The notes under the pieces were generated by a model that saw only the letters and a program-made list of their open reading frames with translations, was not told the DNA's origin and ran no database searches. Made by a program: the position numbers and the translations under genes. From contig CP074402.1 in NCBI GenBank assembly GCA_018388625.1, forward strand, positions 3,782,001 through 3,846,000: 64,000 nucleotides of DNA, written 5' to 3'. Origin of the DNA: Nocardiopsis eucommiae (GTDB taxonomy: Bacteria > Actinomycetota > Actinomycetes > Streptosporangiales > Streptosporangiaceae). Within the stretch, counting starts at the first letter, position 1; each line of letters starts with the position of its first letter. Positions 37,467 to 47,173 of this stretch are shown here, one piece after another.

Positions 37467-38937
37467 ATGAGACTGTTCCCTCGACTCCAACGCCTCGACC
37501 AGCGCCTCTATGACCGGGTGACCAGGGTGGGGACCCCCACCTGGACGGGTACACGCCGAAGTTCGTGCAGAGCACCGACAACATGGCGCCGTGGGTCCTG
37601 GTCTCGGCCACGCTCGCCGTCACGGGCGGCCCGCGCCTGCGCCGCACCGCGCTGCGGGCGATCGCCGCCGCCGGGATCGCCAACGCCGGAGCCACCGCGG
37701 TCAAGTACCTGGCGCGCCGCCCCCGCCCGGACAGCTCGGCGGTTCCCGCGGCCCGGGTCCCCTACCGTTCCTACGTCAGTTCCTCGTTCCCCTCCGGGCA
37801 CACCGCCGCCGCGGTGGGCTACGCGGGCGGGGTCGTCTCCGACGCGCCCCTGCCGCTGTCCCTGCTGGTGTCCGCGATGGCGGGCGCCGTGGGCTTCTCC
37901 CGCGTGCACAGCGGGGTCCACTACCCGGGTGACGTGCTCGGCGGAGTCGCGATCGGCGCCGTGTCCGCCCTGCTCTCCCGCGCGCTCCTGCCACCGCGTC
38001 CGGAACTCGTCTTCGGGGCGAGCACGACCCCCGTGGGAGAGGCGGACGTGGACCAGGAGGGCGCCGGGGTGACCGTGGTGGTCAACCCGCGCGGCGGCGA
38101 CAACGGGGTGCCCACCCTGACCACCGCGGACACCACCACCCGGGTGGCCCGCCAACTGCCCCGGGCACGGATCGTCCCGCTCTCCGCCGACGACGACGTC
38201 GCCTCGGTGATGGACGAGGCGGCCCGCGACTCCTCGGTGCTCGCGGTGGCTGGTGGCGACGGCACCGTCAACGCCGGGGCCACGGCGGCGCTCGCCCACG
38301 ACCGTCCGCTGCTGGTGCTGCCGGACGGCACCCTGAACAACTTCGCCCGTACCCTGGGGCTGACCTCGGTGGAGATCGCCCTGCGCGCCTACTCCGGCGG
38401 TCGGCTGGCCCGGGTGGACGTGGGCGAGGTGGACGGGCGCGTCTTCCTCAACACGTCGTCGTTCGGGTCGTACCCGCGCATGGTGGAGCGGCGCGACCGC
38501 TGGGCGGACCGGATCGGCAAGTGGCCCGCGTTCGCCCTGGCCCTCTGGCGCGACCTGCGGGAGGTCCAACCCACCCCGGCTCTGGTGGACGGACGGCCCG
38601 TGAAGGTGTGGTGGGCGTTCGTGGGCAACTGCCGGTACCGGACCCACGCCCGGGTGCCCGCTCTGCGGGAGCACCTGGACGACGGGCGGCTGGACGTGCG
38701 GGTGCTGTGCGCGCGTTCGCCCTTCCCCGGTTGCGTGCCCTGGCGGACGTGCTGTTCGCGGGGGCGACGTCCGGGGCCGGCTACACCGAGCGGCTGACCG
38801 AGTCGCTCACCCTGGCCATCCCGGACGAGCCCCGGCTCCTGGCCGTGGACGGCGAGGTCGTGGAGGGGTCGGCCGAGGTGGTCTTCCGCAAGCGACCGGC
38901 GGCGTTGCGGGTGTTCGTGCCGCTGGTCCACGGCTGA
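37467..38937 (+). CDS. PAP2 phosphatase-diacylglycerol kinase fusion, frame broken twice
   Basis: About 490 residues after adding one base at 37534-37538 and at 38725-38728. The N-terminal half is a membrane PAP2 phosphatase with K-x6-RP (KYLARRPRPD), PSGHTAAAVG and SGVHYPGDVLGG. The C-terminal half is a DAGK/YegS-type lipid kinase with VVVNPRGG, VAGGDGTVNAG and LPDGTLNNFARTL. Together the enzyme could interconvert phosphatidate-type lipids or recycle undecaprenyl carriers. Such fusions are common in actinobacteria, but their exact substrate is uncertain. Confidence 0.9.
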
Positions 38938-38959
38938 GCGCGGCGGGACCCGGGCGGAC

Positions 38960-39934
38960 TCAGCGCTCCAGACGGCGCAGGATGACGCCCAGGTCCCGCC
39001 AGGCCTGTTCGGTGTCGGTGCCGCGCTGGTGCGGGGCGGCGAACCAGTCGACGAACTCCACGACGTCCTGGAGGTCCCAGCTGAGCCCGTAGAGGGACAG
39101 AAGCGCCGGGTCGGGCCGGTGCCCGGTGGCCTCCGCGTAGCGCGCGAGTTCGTCGGGGTCGTCGGTGACCAGCCACAGGTCGCGTTCGGGGACGGCCAGG
39201 CCCACCGTGTCCCAGTCCACGAACAGCGGCCCGGACTCGCGCCACAGCAGGTTCCCCGGGTGCGGTTCGCCGTGGGTGGGCACCGCCCGCGAGGCGTCGG
39301 CCTCGTCGGCGCGGCGGCCGAACTCGTCCAAGCGGGCCCGCAGCGCGCCTCCGTGCTCGGCGAGCAGCTCGGCGGTCGGTTCCGCGAAGGGGCCGTGGTC
39401 ACCGATCCTCCCGGGATCCACGGTGAGCTCCGCCAGCCGGTCGGCCCCGGCCAGGCTCGGCGGGGTGGGTCGGATCTCGGCGGGCGGGGTGCGTCCGTGC
39501 AGGCGGGCGAGAGTGTCCAGGACCTGGGCCCGCTGGTCCGGTGTGAGCTCCTGGCCGAAGTCGCCGGGGCTGCCCTCCGTGTGCGGGAAGACGCTGAGTG
39601 CGTAACGGTCACCGATCCGCAGAGCGGTGGTGCCCCCGGTGGCGCGTAGCGGGGCCACGACGAACCCGAGCCCGTGCGCGTCGTGGAGCTCGGCGGCGGT
39701 GTCCATGGCCCGGCGCAGGTTGCGCAGGGCGGTGTCGGGATCGCCGCCGAGGAAGGGTTTGTGTTCGAGGTCGACCAGGGTGAGGAACCACCGCCGCCCG
39801 GAGGTGTCGGTGGCGCTCCAGTGGTGGTCACCGAAGCCCAGCGGAACGTGCGTCAGCACCTCCGCGTGAATGCCCCAGTCCGCCAGCGCGTCTTTGATCT
39901 GGTGGTCGTCGAAGTCCACGGGCCTGTCCAGCAT
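38960..39934 (-). CDS. Phosphotransferase of the spectinomycin-kinase-like APH family
   Basis: 324 residues, intact. The N-lobe begins DHQIKDALADWGIHAE. The catalytic loop is THGEPHPGNLL (H-x-E variant of H-x-D) and the metal site is FVDWDTVGLAVPERDLW. Spectinomycin (APH(9)) kinases share this order, but many homologues act on unknown small metabolites, so I give family only. The Asp-to-Glu change in the catalytic loop is worth noting. It is convergent with the PAP2-kinase gene, with 22 bp between stops. Confidence 0.85.
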   Translation of the reverse strand: MLDRPVDFDDHQIKDALADWGIHAEVLTHVPLGFGDHHWSATDTSGRRWFLTLVDLEHKPFLGGDPDTALRNLRRAMDTAAELHDAHGLGFVVAPLRATGGTTALRIGDRYALSVFPHTEGSPGDFGQELTPDQRAQVLDTLARLHGRTPPAEIRPTPPSLAGADRLAELTVDPGRIGDHGPFAEPTAELLAEHGGALRARLDEFGRRADEADASRAVPTHGEPHPGNLLWRESGPLFVDWDTVGLAVPERDLWLVTDDPDELARYAEATGHRPDPALLSLYGLSWDLQDVVEFVDWFAAPHQRGTDTEQAWRDLGVILRRLER

Positions 39935-40042
39935 GGCAGCGACGCTAACAGTCCGGCCTCGGGTGGCGCACGGCGTTTTCCACGGGGCGTTCCCGGTTCT
40001 CCGGGACCCGTGGTGACCGGGGAAGCGGACGCTGCCGGTCGG

Positions 40043-40783
40043 TCACTCCGTCTCCGCGACCTTGAGGAACCGTGCGAGTTCCTGTGCGTCTCCGGTGACC
40101 GCCAGCGACTCGGGGCCGATCCGTCTCCACAGCGTGAGCAGCAGGTCGGAGGCGGTGCCCTCCACCGCGACGCTGGCCCGGTTCGCTCCGCGACTGACCC
40201 GCCAGTGCTGGCCGGTGTGGTCCACCGTCCAGGAGAGGTCGGCGTCGGTGGCGGTCAGCAGCACCGCGCCCATCGGTCCGACCGGCTCGCGGGGCAGGTC
40301 CAGCATCTCGGCCAGGCCGAGGAAGAAGGTGAGGAACTCGTCCACCCCGTCCACGGCGACGTCCCGGGGCAGCGCGGCCGCGCCGTCGACCGCGTTCAGC
40401 ACGTCCCAGGCGTGCACGGCGGTCTCCTGCGCCATGCGTCTGAGGATGAACGCCCCGTCCTTCTGCGGCGACCAGGTCCAGCGCGGCGCGTCGGGGTCCA
40501 GAGCGGTGAGCACGGTCAGGGTCTCGGCCAGTCCCTCCCGGTACCAGCTCAGCAGCGCCTCGTCGTCGGGGCGCTCCGGCTGCGCGTACCCGTCGTCAGG
40601 GTCCCTGATCTCCCCGGAGGCGATGGACCTCCAGAAGTGGTGGGTCTCGCCCACGTGCCAGACCAGGTCCAGGACGTTCCACTCGGGGCAGGTGGGTACG
40701 TGCGCGTGCGCGCGGTCCTCGGCGGCGTCGGCGAGGAGGGTCCCGCTCTCGCGAAGGACCGTGAGGTATCGAGGGGTGTCCAT
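40043..40783 (-). CDS. Maleylpyruvate-isomerase-fold (mycothiol-dependent/DinB-like) protein
   Basis: 246 residues, intact. The N-terminal MDMPI domain includes HVPTCPEWNVLDLVWHVGE and HHFW, with the metal-ligand histidines, and ETAVHAWDVLNAV. The C-terminal MDMPI_C domain ends the protein. Family members use mycothiol or act as small-molecule transferases, and most are uncharacterised. Mycothiol use fits an actinobacterium. It is divergent from the MBL hydrolase. Confidence 0.88.
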   Translation of the reverse strand: MDTPRYLTVLRESGTLLADAAEDRAHAHVPTCPEWNVLDLVWHVGETHHFWRSIASGEIRDPDDGYAQPERPDDEALLSWYREGLAETLTVLTALDPDAPRWTWSPQKDGAFILRRMAQETAVHAWDVLNAVDGAAALPRDVAVDGVDEFLTFFLGLAEMLDLPREPVGPMGAVLLTATDADLSWTVDHTGQHWRVSRGANRASVAVEGTASDLLLTLWRRIGPESLAVTGDAQELARFLKVAETE

Positions 40784-41080
40784 GTTCGGGACGCTAGCAC
40801 CCGGCGGAGACCGAAGTCCGGATATCCACAAGCTGGATTCTCGGAAGGCCGGAGCTGGCCAGGGCGCCGTCGGCGCTCTCCCGAGACCTCCCCGACCTCC
40901 GATGGTCCCGTGACCCGGACCGGTGGTCGTCCGGCTCGGCCCGTCCGCCGGGGTCGCGAAGCGACCGCGGCCCGCCCACCGACGTGGCGACTTCGGCGGA
41001 GCGGCCCCGAACGGCAGGGACCACCCCTACGCTGCGCGTCGGGGCAACGCCCCGAACCGCCACCAGACAAGGGGATCGCC

Positions 41081-42024
41081 ATGGGAGAGAACGCACGGAC
41101 CGGCCCGGAGGCCGGGGCGCTCGGCGAGGTCGTCGACGGGGTGTACGCGTGGGTGCAGCCGGACGGCACCTGGTGGGTGAACAACGCGGGCGCCGTGGCG
41201 GGGGACGACGGACTCCTGGTCGTGGACACCTGCGCCACCGCGACCCGCACCCGCCGGTTCCTGGGCGCGCTCGCCTCCGCCACTGCGGGCGCGCCGGTGC
41301 GCTGGGCGGTCAACACCCACCAGCACGGCGACCACACCTATGGCAACAGCCTGCTGCCCGACTCCACCGTGCTGATCGGCCAGAACGGCATGCGCGAGGC
41401 GCTGGACACCGACCCGCTCTTCGAGAACCCGCCACCGGTCTGGGAACCCGTGCCGAACTGGGGCGACGTCACCCGGAGGCTGCCCTCCGTCACCTTCGAC
41501 CACGCACTCACGCTCCACCTGGGCGGCGGCCGCCGCGTCGACCTCCACCACCCGGGATACACCGCGCACACCGTCGGGGACGTGGTGGCCTGGCTCCGCG
41601 CGGAACGGGTCCTGTTCACCGGCGACCTGATCTTCCACGGGCTGACACCGCTGCTGCTCATGGGGTCACTCGACGGCGCGCTGCGCTCCCTGGAGTGGGT
41701 CCGTTCCTTCGCTCCGGACCACGTGGTGCCCGGTCACGGGCCGGTGATGCCCGGCTCCGAGCTCGACGCCGTGCTGGCCGTGCACGAGCGGTACTACCGG
41801 TTCGTCCTCGCAGCCGCCGACGAGGCCCTCCGGAAGGGCCACACCCCTTGGAGGCCGCGCGCGACATCGACCTCGGTGAGTTCGGCGCGTGGGCGGACGC
41901 GGAGCGAATCGTCATGAACCTGCACCGCGCCCAGGCCGACCGCGCCGGCGTACCGATGGACCTCGCCCGGGCCCTGGCCGACGCCGTGGAGTGGAACGGC
42001 GGACCGATGCCCACCACCCTCTGA
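41081..42024 (+). CDS. Metallo-beta-lactamase-fold hydrolase, frame broken once
   Basis: Repaired length is about 314 residues (one base added at 41844-41847). The binuclear zinc motif is NTHQHGDHTYGN, followed by TVGDVVAWL, FTGDLIFHG and VVPGHGPVM with the later His/Asp ligands. It resembles the quinoprotein-relay/glyoxalase II-like MBL proteins that act on thioesters or lactones. It is not a recognisable antibiotic lactamase. It is monocistronic, with a 128-bp gap to the WGR gene. Confidence 0.9.
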
Positions 42025-42151
42025 CCCGAATTGTCGGTACCCGCCGATAGATTCTCCACCAGTCGACACGGCCTCCCCGGGAGGCGCCCCCTCTCTCCCT
42101 GCCTGGCACCCCCTTCCGGTGTGCCCGGATCCGATCGTCGAAGGGCCTGCC

Positions 42152-43582
42152 ATGACCAGCACCACCTACCTGGAGCTCTCGGAAGAGGGCGGCGGCGCGC
42201 ACAAGTTCTACGAGGTCACCCTCGACGGCACCGACGTCACCATCCGGTACGGACGGATCGGCGAGACCGGCCAGGCGCGCACCGCGAGCCACCCCACCGT
42301 CGCGAAGGCCGAGGCCACGGCGGCGCGGAAGATCGCGGAGAAGCGGCGCAAGGGGTACGAGCCCGCCGTGGTCGGGGTCCGCAAGCGGCGCGCGGTCACC
42401 CGGAGGACGATCGTCAGCCAGCGTTCGACCGCCAACCTCGCCCCGGTGCTGTGGCGGTTCCGCTCGGGCAGCCCCGCCTTCGGCATCTTCGTCGACGACG
42501 AGCGCTGCTGGGTCGGCAACGAGCGCGGAGACGTGTACACCCTCTCCCACCAGGGCACCGTCACCGCCCGCTACGGACTCCCGGACGGCGTCAAGTGCAT
42601 CGTGGCCGACGACTTCTGGATCTACGCCGGGTGTGACGACGGCAAGGTCTACGACCTGGGCGCGAAGATCCCGCACGTGGCGTACGAAATCTCCGAGGAC
42701 GTGGACATCTTCTGGCTGGACATCCACGACGGGGTGCTCGGCGTCTCCGACGTGGCCGGGCGGATCACCGTGATCGACCACGAGGACGAGTTCCAGTGGT
42801 CCCGCCGCAGCTCGGGAGACTCCGCGTGGATGGTCCGCCACGACGAGGCGGGCGTCTACCACGGGCACTCCCGGGGCGTCACCATGTACGACGCGGGCAC
42901 CGGGGACGAGCGCTGGACTGTGCCGACCAGCGGCGCGGTGCTGTTCGGCTGGCAGGAGGGCGACGAGGTCTTCGCCGCCACGGCCCGCAACTCCGTGGAC
43001 CGCATCAGCAAGGGCGGGGCGCACCGTTCCACCTACCGCTGCGACGGGGCAGTCTTCTCCTGCGCGGCCTCCCCGGACGGCCGCTACGTGTTCGCGGGTG
43101 ACAACCACTCCTCGGTCTACTGCTTCTCCAGGGACGGACGCCGTCTGTGGAAGCTGGCCACCGGATGCGGTTCGGCCTACTCGATGCAGTTCCACCAAGA
43201 CCGGCTGTACATCGTCACCACCGACGGTTCCCTGGCCTGTGTGGACGCCTCCGAGGAGGCGATCCTGGCCGCCGAGCGCGGCACCGTCCCGGAGCCGGTC
43301 AGCGTCAAGGCCCCCTCCTGGGACGCGGTCACCCCGGCCACCGAGCTGGAGACGGTGCGCTCCAGCGAGCTCGTGGCCGACGACGGGATCGTCGTCGAGT
43401 GCGTGGACGACGGCGGCCGCCTGCGGATCCGCGTGGTCTCGGAGGGCTACGACCCCACCCTGCGGGTGCAGTTCCCCAAGGACATCCGCCGCGCCGGAGC
43501 CCGCTACGTCGTGAGCGAGGTGCTCACCTCGGGCAGCGGCGGCTTCTACCGCGTCAGAGGCGACATCCGCCGCCTCGGCTAG
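42152..43582 (+). CDS. WGR-domain protein fused to a beta-propeller
   Basis: 476 residues, intact. Residues 1-80 form a WGR domain (KFYEVTLDGTDVTIRYGRIG then ETGQ, with Tyr in place of the motif Trp), as found in MolR proteins and in PARPs, where it binds nucleic acid. A basic linker (KRRAVTRRTIVSQR) follows, then a WD/PQQ-like propeller with repeated blades (VWVGNERGDVYTL-like, YVFAGDNHSSVYCFSRDG). The C-terminal 60 residues are a separate small domain. The ATG at 42152 has AAGGG before it; an earlier GTG is possible. The role is unknown: perhaps a DNA- or RNA-linked sensor. Confidence 0.8.
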   Translation: MTSTTYLELSEEGGGAHKFYEVTLDGTDVTIRYGRIGETGQARTASHPTVAKAEATAARKIAEKRRKGYEPAVVGVRKRRAVTRRTIVSQRSTANLAPVLWRFRSGSPAFGIFVDDERCWVGNERGDVYTLSHQGTVTARYGLPDGVKCIVADDFWIYAGCDDGKVYDLGAKIPHVAYEISEDVDIFWLDIHDGVLGVSDVAGRITVIDHEDEFQWSRRSSGDSAWMVRHDEAGVYHGHSRGVTMYDAGTGDERWTVPTSGAVLFGWQEGDEVFAATARNSVDRISKGGAHRSTYRCDGAVFSCAASPDGRYVFAGDNHSSVYCFSRDGRRLWKLATGCGSAYSMQFHQDRLYIVTTDGSLACVDASEEAILAAERGTVPEPVSVKAPSWDAVTPATELETVRSSELVADDGIVVECVDDGGRLRIRVVSEGYDPTLRVQFPKDIRRAGARYVVSEVLTSGSGGFYRVRGDIRRLG

Positions 43583-43588
43583 ACCACG

Positions 43589-43623
43589 GCTCCCGGGGTC
43601 CCGTGTCGACGGGCCCCGGGAGC
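43589..43623. terminator. Long GC hairpin after the WGR-propeller gene
   Basis: GCTCCCGGGG pairs with CCCCGGGAGC, and the inner CCCGT pairs with ACGGG, giving a nearly continuous 15-bp stem. It begins 7 bp after the stop codon. Confidence 0.75.
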
Positions 43624-44082
43624 GGGACGCGTTCCTCCAGGCGGCGCCGGGGTTCTCCCCGGTGTCCTCGTGCGTGATCCCGGGCAGGAGGGGTTCCTCC
43701 CTGCTCAATTCGACGAGGTGCGTCCCTCCCGCCTTGGGCCCGTCATTGTCCAGGATGATGATCTGCGGAGTGGCCCGGCCAGCCCTGTCGAGCGCTCTTC
43801 ATTGTTCTCTTATAGGAATTCCTACATTTACGACAATTAAGCCACAACAGTTGCGAGTGGTGAATGCAGACGGAAGGGGACCCGCGTCACACGGGTCCCC
43901 TCAGAATCAGGCGGATCAAGCGGCTACGAGATTCCCGGAACAGGGGGCGAAGACACGTGGCGAAGGGACGGTCCTCGGTGGCGCGCCCCGTGGCTGCCTG
44001 AGGTCGGAACGATCACCCCTCGGGCGCTCACCCGGATGACGCGACCGCTCATCGCCCGACGACGTTCTCCCGTGACCCCGGC
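43624..44082. other. Gene-poor region with an AT-rich island
   Basis: 459 bp without a confident gene. Positions 43795-43865 are strikingly AT-rich for this genome, and on the minus strand look like a promoter running into a 19-codon ORF (43743-43802). A protein-like but startless frame (IIILDNDGPKAGGTHLVEL) overlaps it. Either a short peptide gene, a decayed gene or an untranslated RNA could explain this. Confidence 0.45.
43876..43900. terminator. Bidirectional hairpin in the convergent region
   Basis: GGGGACCCG and CGGGTCCCC form a perfect 9-bp stem with a 7-nt loop. It is well placed to terminate the leftward methyltransferase gene. Confidence 0.65.
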
Positions 44083-44868
44083 TCACTCCGGAACGGTGAC
44101 GCGGATCTTCGACTGCCCGTGCGGGCGCTCCTCCCAGTCCTCCATGAAGCGGGCGCGCAGTCCGTGCTTCTCCGCGAGCGCGACGAGGGTCTCCGTGCGG
44201 TAGTAGAAGTCCTCGCGCAGCACGTGGTGCTCGGTACCCTCCGTGCGGTCGAAGGTGAAGTCGAAGAACCCGCCCGGGGCGAGCACGCGGCCCACGTGGC
44301 GCAGGCACTCGTCGATGACCTCGACGGGCGAGTGGGAGAACACGCTGTGGGCGTGGACGACGTCGAAGGAGTCGTCGGGGAGGAAGTCGAAGGTCAGGTC
44401 CTGGGTGAGGGTCAGGTGCGGCAGCTTGTGCTGGAGTCCGCGCTCGGCCAGGACCTTCTTACCGGCGATCAGGATGTCCGGGGAGATGTCGATCCCGTAG
44501 TAGCCGCCGGTGTCGAGGTGGTCGATGAACCGCCACCCGGCCCGCAGGTTGCCGCAGCCGATGTCGAGCATCCGGTGACCGGGCTTGAGGCCGTGCTCGA
44601 CGAGGTAGTCGAACTGCATCTCGCCCAGCGCCAGCCACCGCTCCTCGTTGCGGCTGCCGACCGCCGCCCTGGGATCGCGAGCGGCGTCGGAGGCCATCAC
44701 CGCGCGGTAGTAGGAGACGTGATCCCGGTGGGTGAGGCGCAGACGCAGGTCTCGCGCGGACCGCAGAACGTGGGGCGCTATCCGGCTCGGGTTCCGAAGC
44801 GCGTAGCGGATCCGGTGGACCAGGGAGGATCGGTCCGTCTTGAGTTGGTCTGTGCTCTGCTTCGGCAT
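44083..44868 (-). CDS. Class I SAM-dependent methyltransferase
   Basis: 261 residues, intact. Motif I is MLDIGCGNLRAGWRFI, motif II GGYYGIDISPD, and post-motif SFDVVHAHSVFSHSP. The N-terminal 70 residues are basic and helical, possibly contacting a membrane or a polymer. The GCGNLRAG form of motif I is found in methyltransferases near glycan- and lipid-modifying genes. The substrate cannot be named. It is divergent from 45144. Confidence 0.85.
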   Translation of the reverse strand: MPKQSTDQLKTDRSSLVHRIRYALRNPSRIAPHVLRSARDLRLRLTHRDHVSYYRAVMASDAARDPRAAVGSRNEERWLALGEMQFDYLVEHGLKPGHRMLDIGCGNLRAGWRFIDHLDTGGYYGIDISPDILIAGKKVLAERGLQHKLPHLTLTQDLTFDFLPDDSFDVVHAHSVFSHSPVEVIDECLRHVGRVLAPGGFFDFTFDRTEGTEHHVLREDFYYRTETLVALAEKHGLRARFMEDWEERPHGQSKIRVTVPE

Positions 44869-45143
44869 CGGTCGCCCGTGCTCTTCCGTCGGTGGGTGTC
44901 ACGCTGAAGGTGGCATCCCATCACGGGAGGGCTGATTCGCCAAGGGGTGCGGGCCGGAAAGTCGGGCCACATGCGGCCACATCACCCCCACGACGCAGGT
45001 GGTGAAGTCGGGTCGTCGGTCCACCCTCACGCCCGTTGCCGGTGAAATAACCGCAAAATCACGCCAAGTGTCCCACTTTTCTCCGTTCGACACCTTTGTG
45101 GGTGTTTCGCTGTCTCCAGGACGAACGAACGGACGGGGGAACG

Positions 45144-45755
45144 ATGGTGAATGAGCGCGTGGAGCTACGCCACGCCGGGTCGCCGGGTCCACGAAGCAAC
45201 TGGGTCCCGCTCGGGGCCGCGGCCGGGGTGGTCGTGGTGCTGACGGGCGGATGGGCTCTGGTGAACGCGGCGCTGCCCGCGTCCGAGGCGGTACCCGCGG
45301 GTCAGAGCATGACCCTCGGTTCGGGTGAGGGCTACGGGGCGTCGATGACCTTCGACGAGGGCTGGGAGCTCGACACCGGCTCCAGCACCACCGACCAGCA
45401 GTTCCTCTTCGCGAAGGGGCCGGTCAACCTCCAGGTGAGCGTGGTGGAGCCGACCGAGGGCGCCGACGCCGCCCAGCTCTGGGACGGCATGCGCGAGACG
45501 GTCAGGGTCGGGGACTCCTCGGCCACCCTCGGAGAACCCGAGCCGGTCACCTCCGAGGGAGGCGCCCAGGGCCTCACCGGGGACCTGCACATGCAGGAGC
45601 ACACCGGGATCGCGACGGTGTTCCCCTCCCCGAACGGCGGTTTCGCGGTGGAGACCCAGGCGATCGGCGCCGAGGCCAGCGCGGCCGACCTCGTCGAGGC
45701 CGAGCGGATGGTCCAGTCGATCCGGTTCGACCGGAGCACGGGAGGGACCCCATGA
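45144..45755 (+). CDS. Membrane-anchored extracytoplasmic protein of unknown function
   Basis: 203 residues: about 20 cytoplasmic residues, one helix (WVPLGAAAGVVVVLTGGWAL), then an acidic extracytoplasmic domain without Cys. No known domain is recognised. GGGGA lies 6 bp before the ATG. Its stop overlaps the PrsW-type protease start by four bases, so the two are co-translated. That makes it a possible substrate or partner of the protease (inference). Confidence 0.7.
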   Translation: MVNERVELRHAGSPGPRSNWVPLGAAAGVVVVLTGGWALVNAALPASEAVPAGQSMTLGSGEGYGASMTFDEGWELDTGSSTTDQQFLFAKGPVNLQVSVVEPTEGADAAQLWDGMRETVRVGDSSATLGEPEPVTSEGGAQGLTGDLHMQEHTGIATVFPSPNGGFAVETQAIGAEASAADLVEAERMVQSIRFDRSTGGTP

Positions 45756-46897
45756 GTCACGCACGACCCGAACCCGACGTCCCGTCCACAGTGAGCGGAC
45801 AGGTCCCCACGCCCCGAAGGCCCGGTCGGGAACACGCGTCCGAACACCCGGCCGCGCCACCGCACCAGGAACCGCCCGGCCCGCAGCGCGTCCCCGCCCT
45901 GGTCGCCACGGTGGCCCTGGCCGTGGTCTGCCTGGGCGGGTTCGTCTACACCCTGACCAGCTTCTTCGGGGCGATCCGGGTCTTCCCCACCGAGACGCTG
46001 GCCGCCGCCGTCGTGCTGGCCGTAGCCGGTGTGATCGGCTTCTGGGTCCTGCGCCGGATCCGCCCCGTCCGGGCGCCGAGCCCGACGTTCTCGCTCGTAG
46101 CCGTGCTCTGGGGCCTGACCGGGGCGATCGGGCTGGCCCTGTTCTCGAACTCCCAGCTGATGTCGGCATGGTCCCGGATGGGCGGCGTCGACTTCGGCTC
46201 GGCGTGGGGCGCGTCGCTGACCGCGCCGCTCAACGAGGAGCTGCTCAAGACCATCGGGGTGGTGCTGATCGCCGTGATCGCGCCGCGCGTGGTGCGCGGT
46301 CCCGTCGACGGCTTCGTCATGGGGGCCCTGGTGGGCCTGGGTTTCCAGCTCGCGGAGGACTTCACCTACGCGCTCAACTCGATCATGATGCAGGGGGCCA
46401 CGGACGGGGTCGCCTCGGTGCTCCAGACGCTGTTCCTGCGGGTCGGCCTGACCGGCCTGGGTTCGCACTGGGCGATGTCCGCGATCGCGGGTACGGCGGT
46501 CGGCCTGCTGGCCGCCGTGGCGTGGCGGCCCGGAGCGGGCCGCGCCACGGGGGCGCTGCTCCTGTTCCTGTTGGCGATGGGCGTCCACTGGTTCTTCGAC
46601 GCCCCGGTCCTGGTCGGCCTCCTCGGTGTGCTGGTCAAGACGCTGGTGGTGTTCCTGAGCGCGGTGGCCGTGTACGTCGTGGCGCGGCACTCCCACCGCC
46701 GCCGGGTCCGCGAGTCCCTGGCGGAACAGGGCGAGGAGCTGGGCATGCGCCGGTCGGCGGCGGTGGCTCTGTCCAGTCGGCACGGTCGGCACCGGGAGCT
46801 GGGCCGTGTGGCGGCTCCGGAACGACCGGCCGTCCGCGACCGCCAGGACAGGATGGTGGCGACCGCGGAGGAGCGGGCCTCGGAGTACCGGGGCTGA
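45752..46897 (+). CDS. PrsW-family intramembrane metalloprotease
   Basis: 381 residues with about eight membrane helices. The signature E-E-x2-K is present in APLNEELLKTIG, then LAEDFTYALN (E-D-x2-Y), SHWAMSAIAG and MGVHWFFD with the His ligands. PrsW proteases cut membrane-bound anti-sigma factors, but the actinobacterial homologues are mostly uncharacterised. A proline-rich N-terminal tail and a basic C-terminal tail are cytoplasmic. Intact; it ends at a GC hairpin. Confidence 0.88.
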   Translation: MSHARPEPDVPSTVSGQVPTPRRPGREHASEHPAAPPHQEPPGPQRVPALVATVALAVVCLGGFVYTLTSFFGAIRVFPTETLAAAVVLAVAGVIGFWVLRRIRPVRAPSPTFSLVAVLWGLTGAIGLALFSNSQLMSAWSRMGGVDFGSAWGASLTAPLNEELLKTIGVVLIAVIAPRVVRGPVDGFVMGALVGLGFQLAEDFTYALNSIMMQGATDGVASVLQTLFLRVGLTGLGSHWAMSAIAGTAVGLLAAVAWRPGAGRATGALLLFLLAMGVHWFFDAPVLVGLLGVLVKTLVVFLSAVAVYVVARHSHRRRVRESLAEQGEELGMRRSAAVALSSRHGRHRELGRVAAPERPAVRDRQDRMVATAEERASEYRG

Positions 46898-46914
46898 GGC
46901 GGCGGGTTCTCGTG

Positions 46915-46948
46915 AGCCCCCGGCGCGGTGAGGACCGCCCCGGGGGCT
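46915..46948. terminator. GC hairpin after the PrsW-type gene
   Basis: AGCCCCCGG and CCGGGGGCT (with GCGGT/ACCGC inside) form a long stem starting 17 bp after the stop codon and separating this operon from the STAND locus. Confidence 0.65.
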
Positions 46949-47173
46949 TCGCCGTGTCGCCGGTCCTTCCGCCGGCCGACCTCGGTAACAACGGCGACAA
47001 CCGTCCCTGAATTCACAGCGGCCGTTTTCCCGCTCCGCGCACCCAGGTTTCCCGGGGTTCCTTTCCATGAAAAGTGGGAACATCCCCTCTCCCAAGCCGA
47101 AAGCGCGTGCGCACGGGACGCACGGGCCCGCCGGAAGGAACGAGAAAAGGAAACTCCATCCCCCGGAGCCGCG

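Noticed and set aside
41912..43708. 598-codon open frame on the minus strand
   Set aside because: Antisense to the WGR-propeller gene; composition typical of GC shadow frames.
43743..43802. 19-codon ORF as a lanthipeptide or lasso precursor
   Set aside because: No modification enzyme, protease or transporter nearby and no Cys/Ser/Thr-rich or Gly-led core; left as a regional note.
46898..47173. Search for an FxsA-type precursor peptide upstream of the STAND gene
   Set aside because: No short frame ends in F-x-S-x-x.
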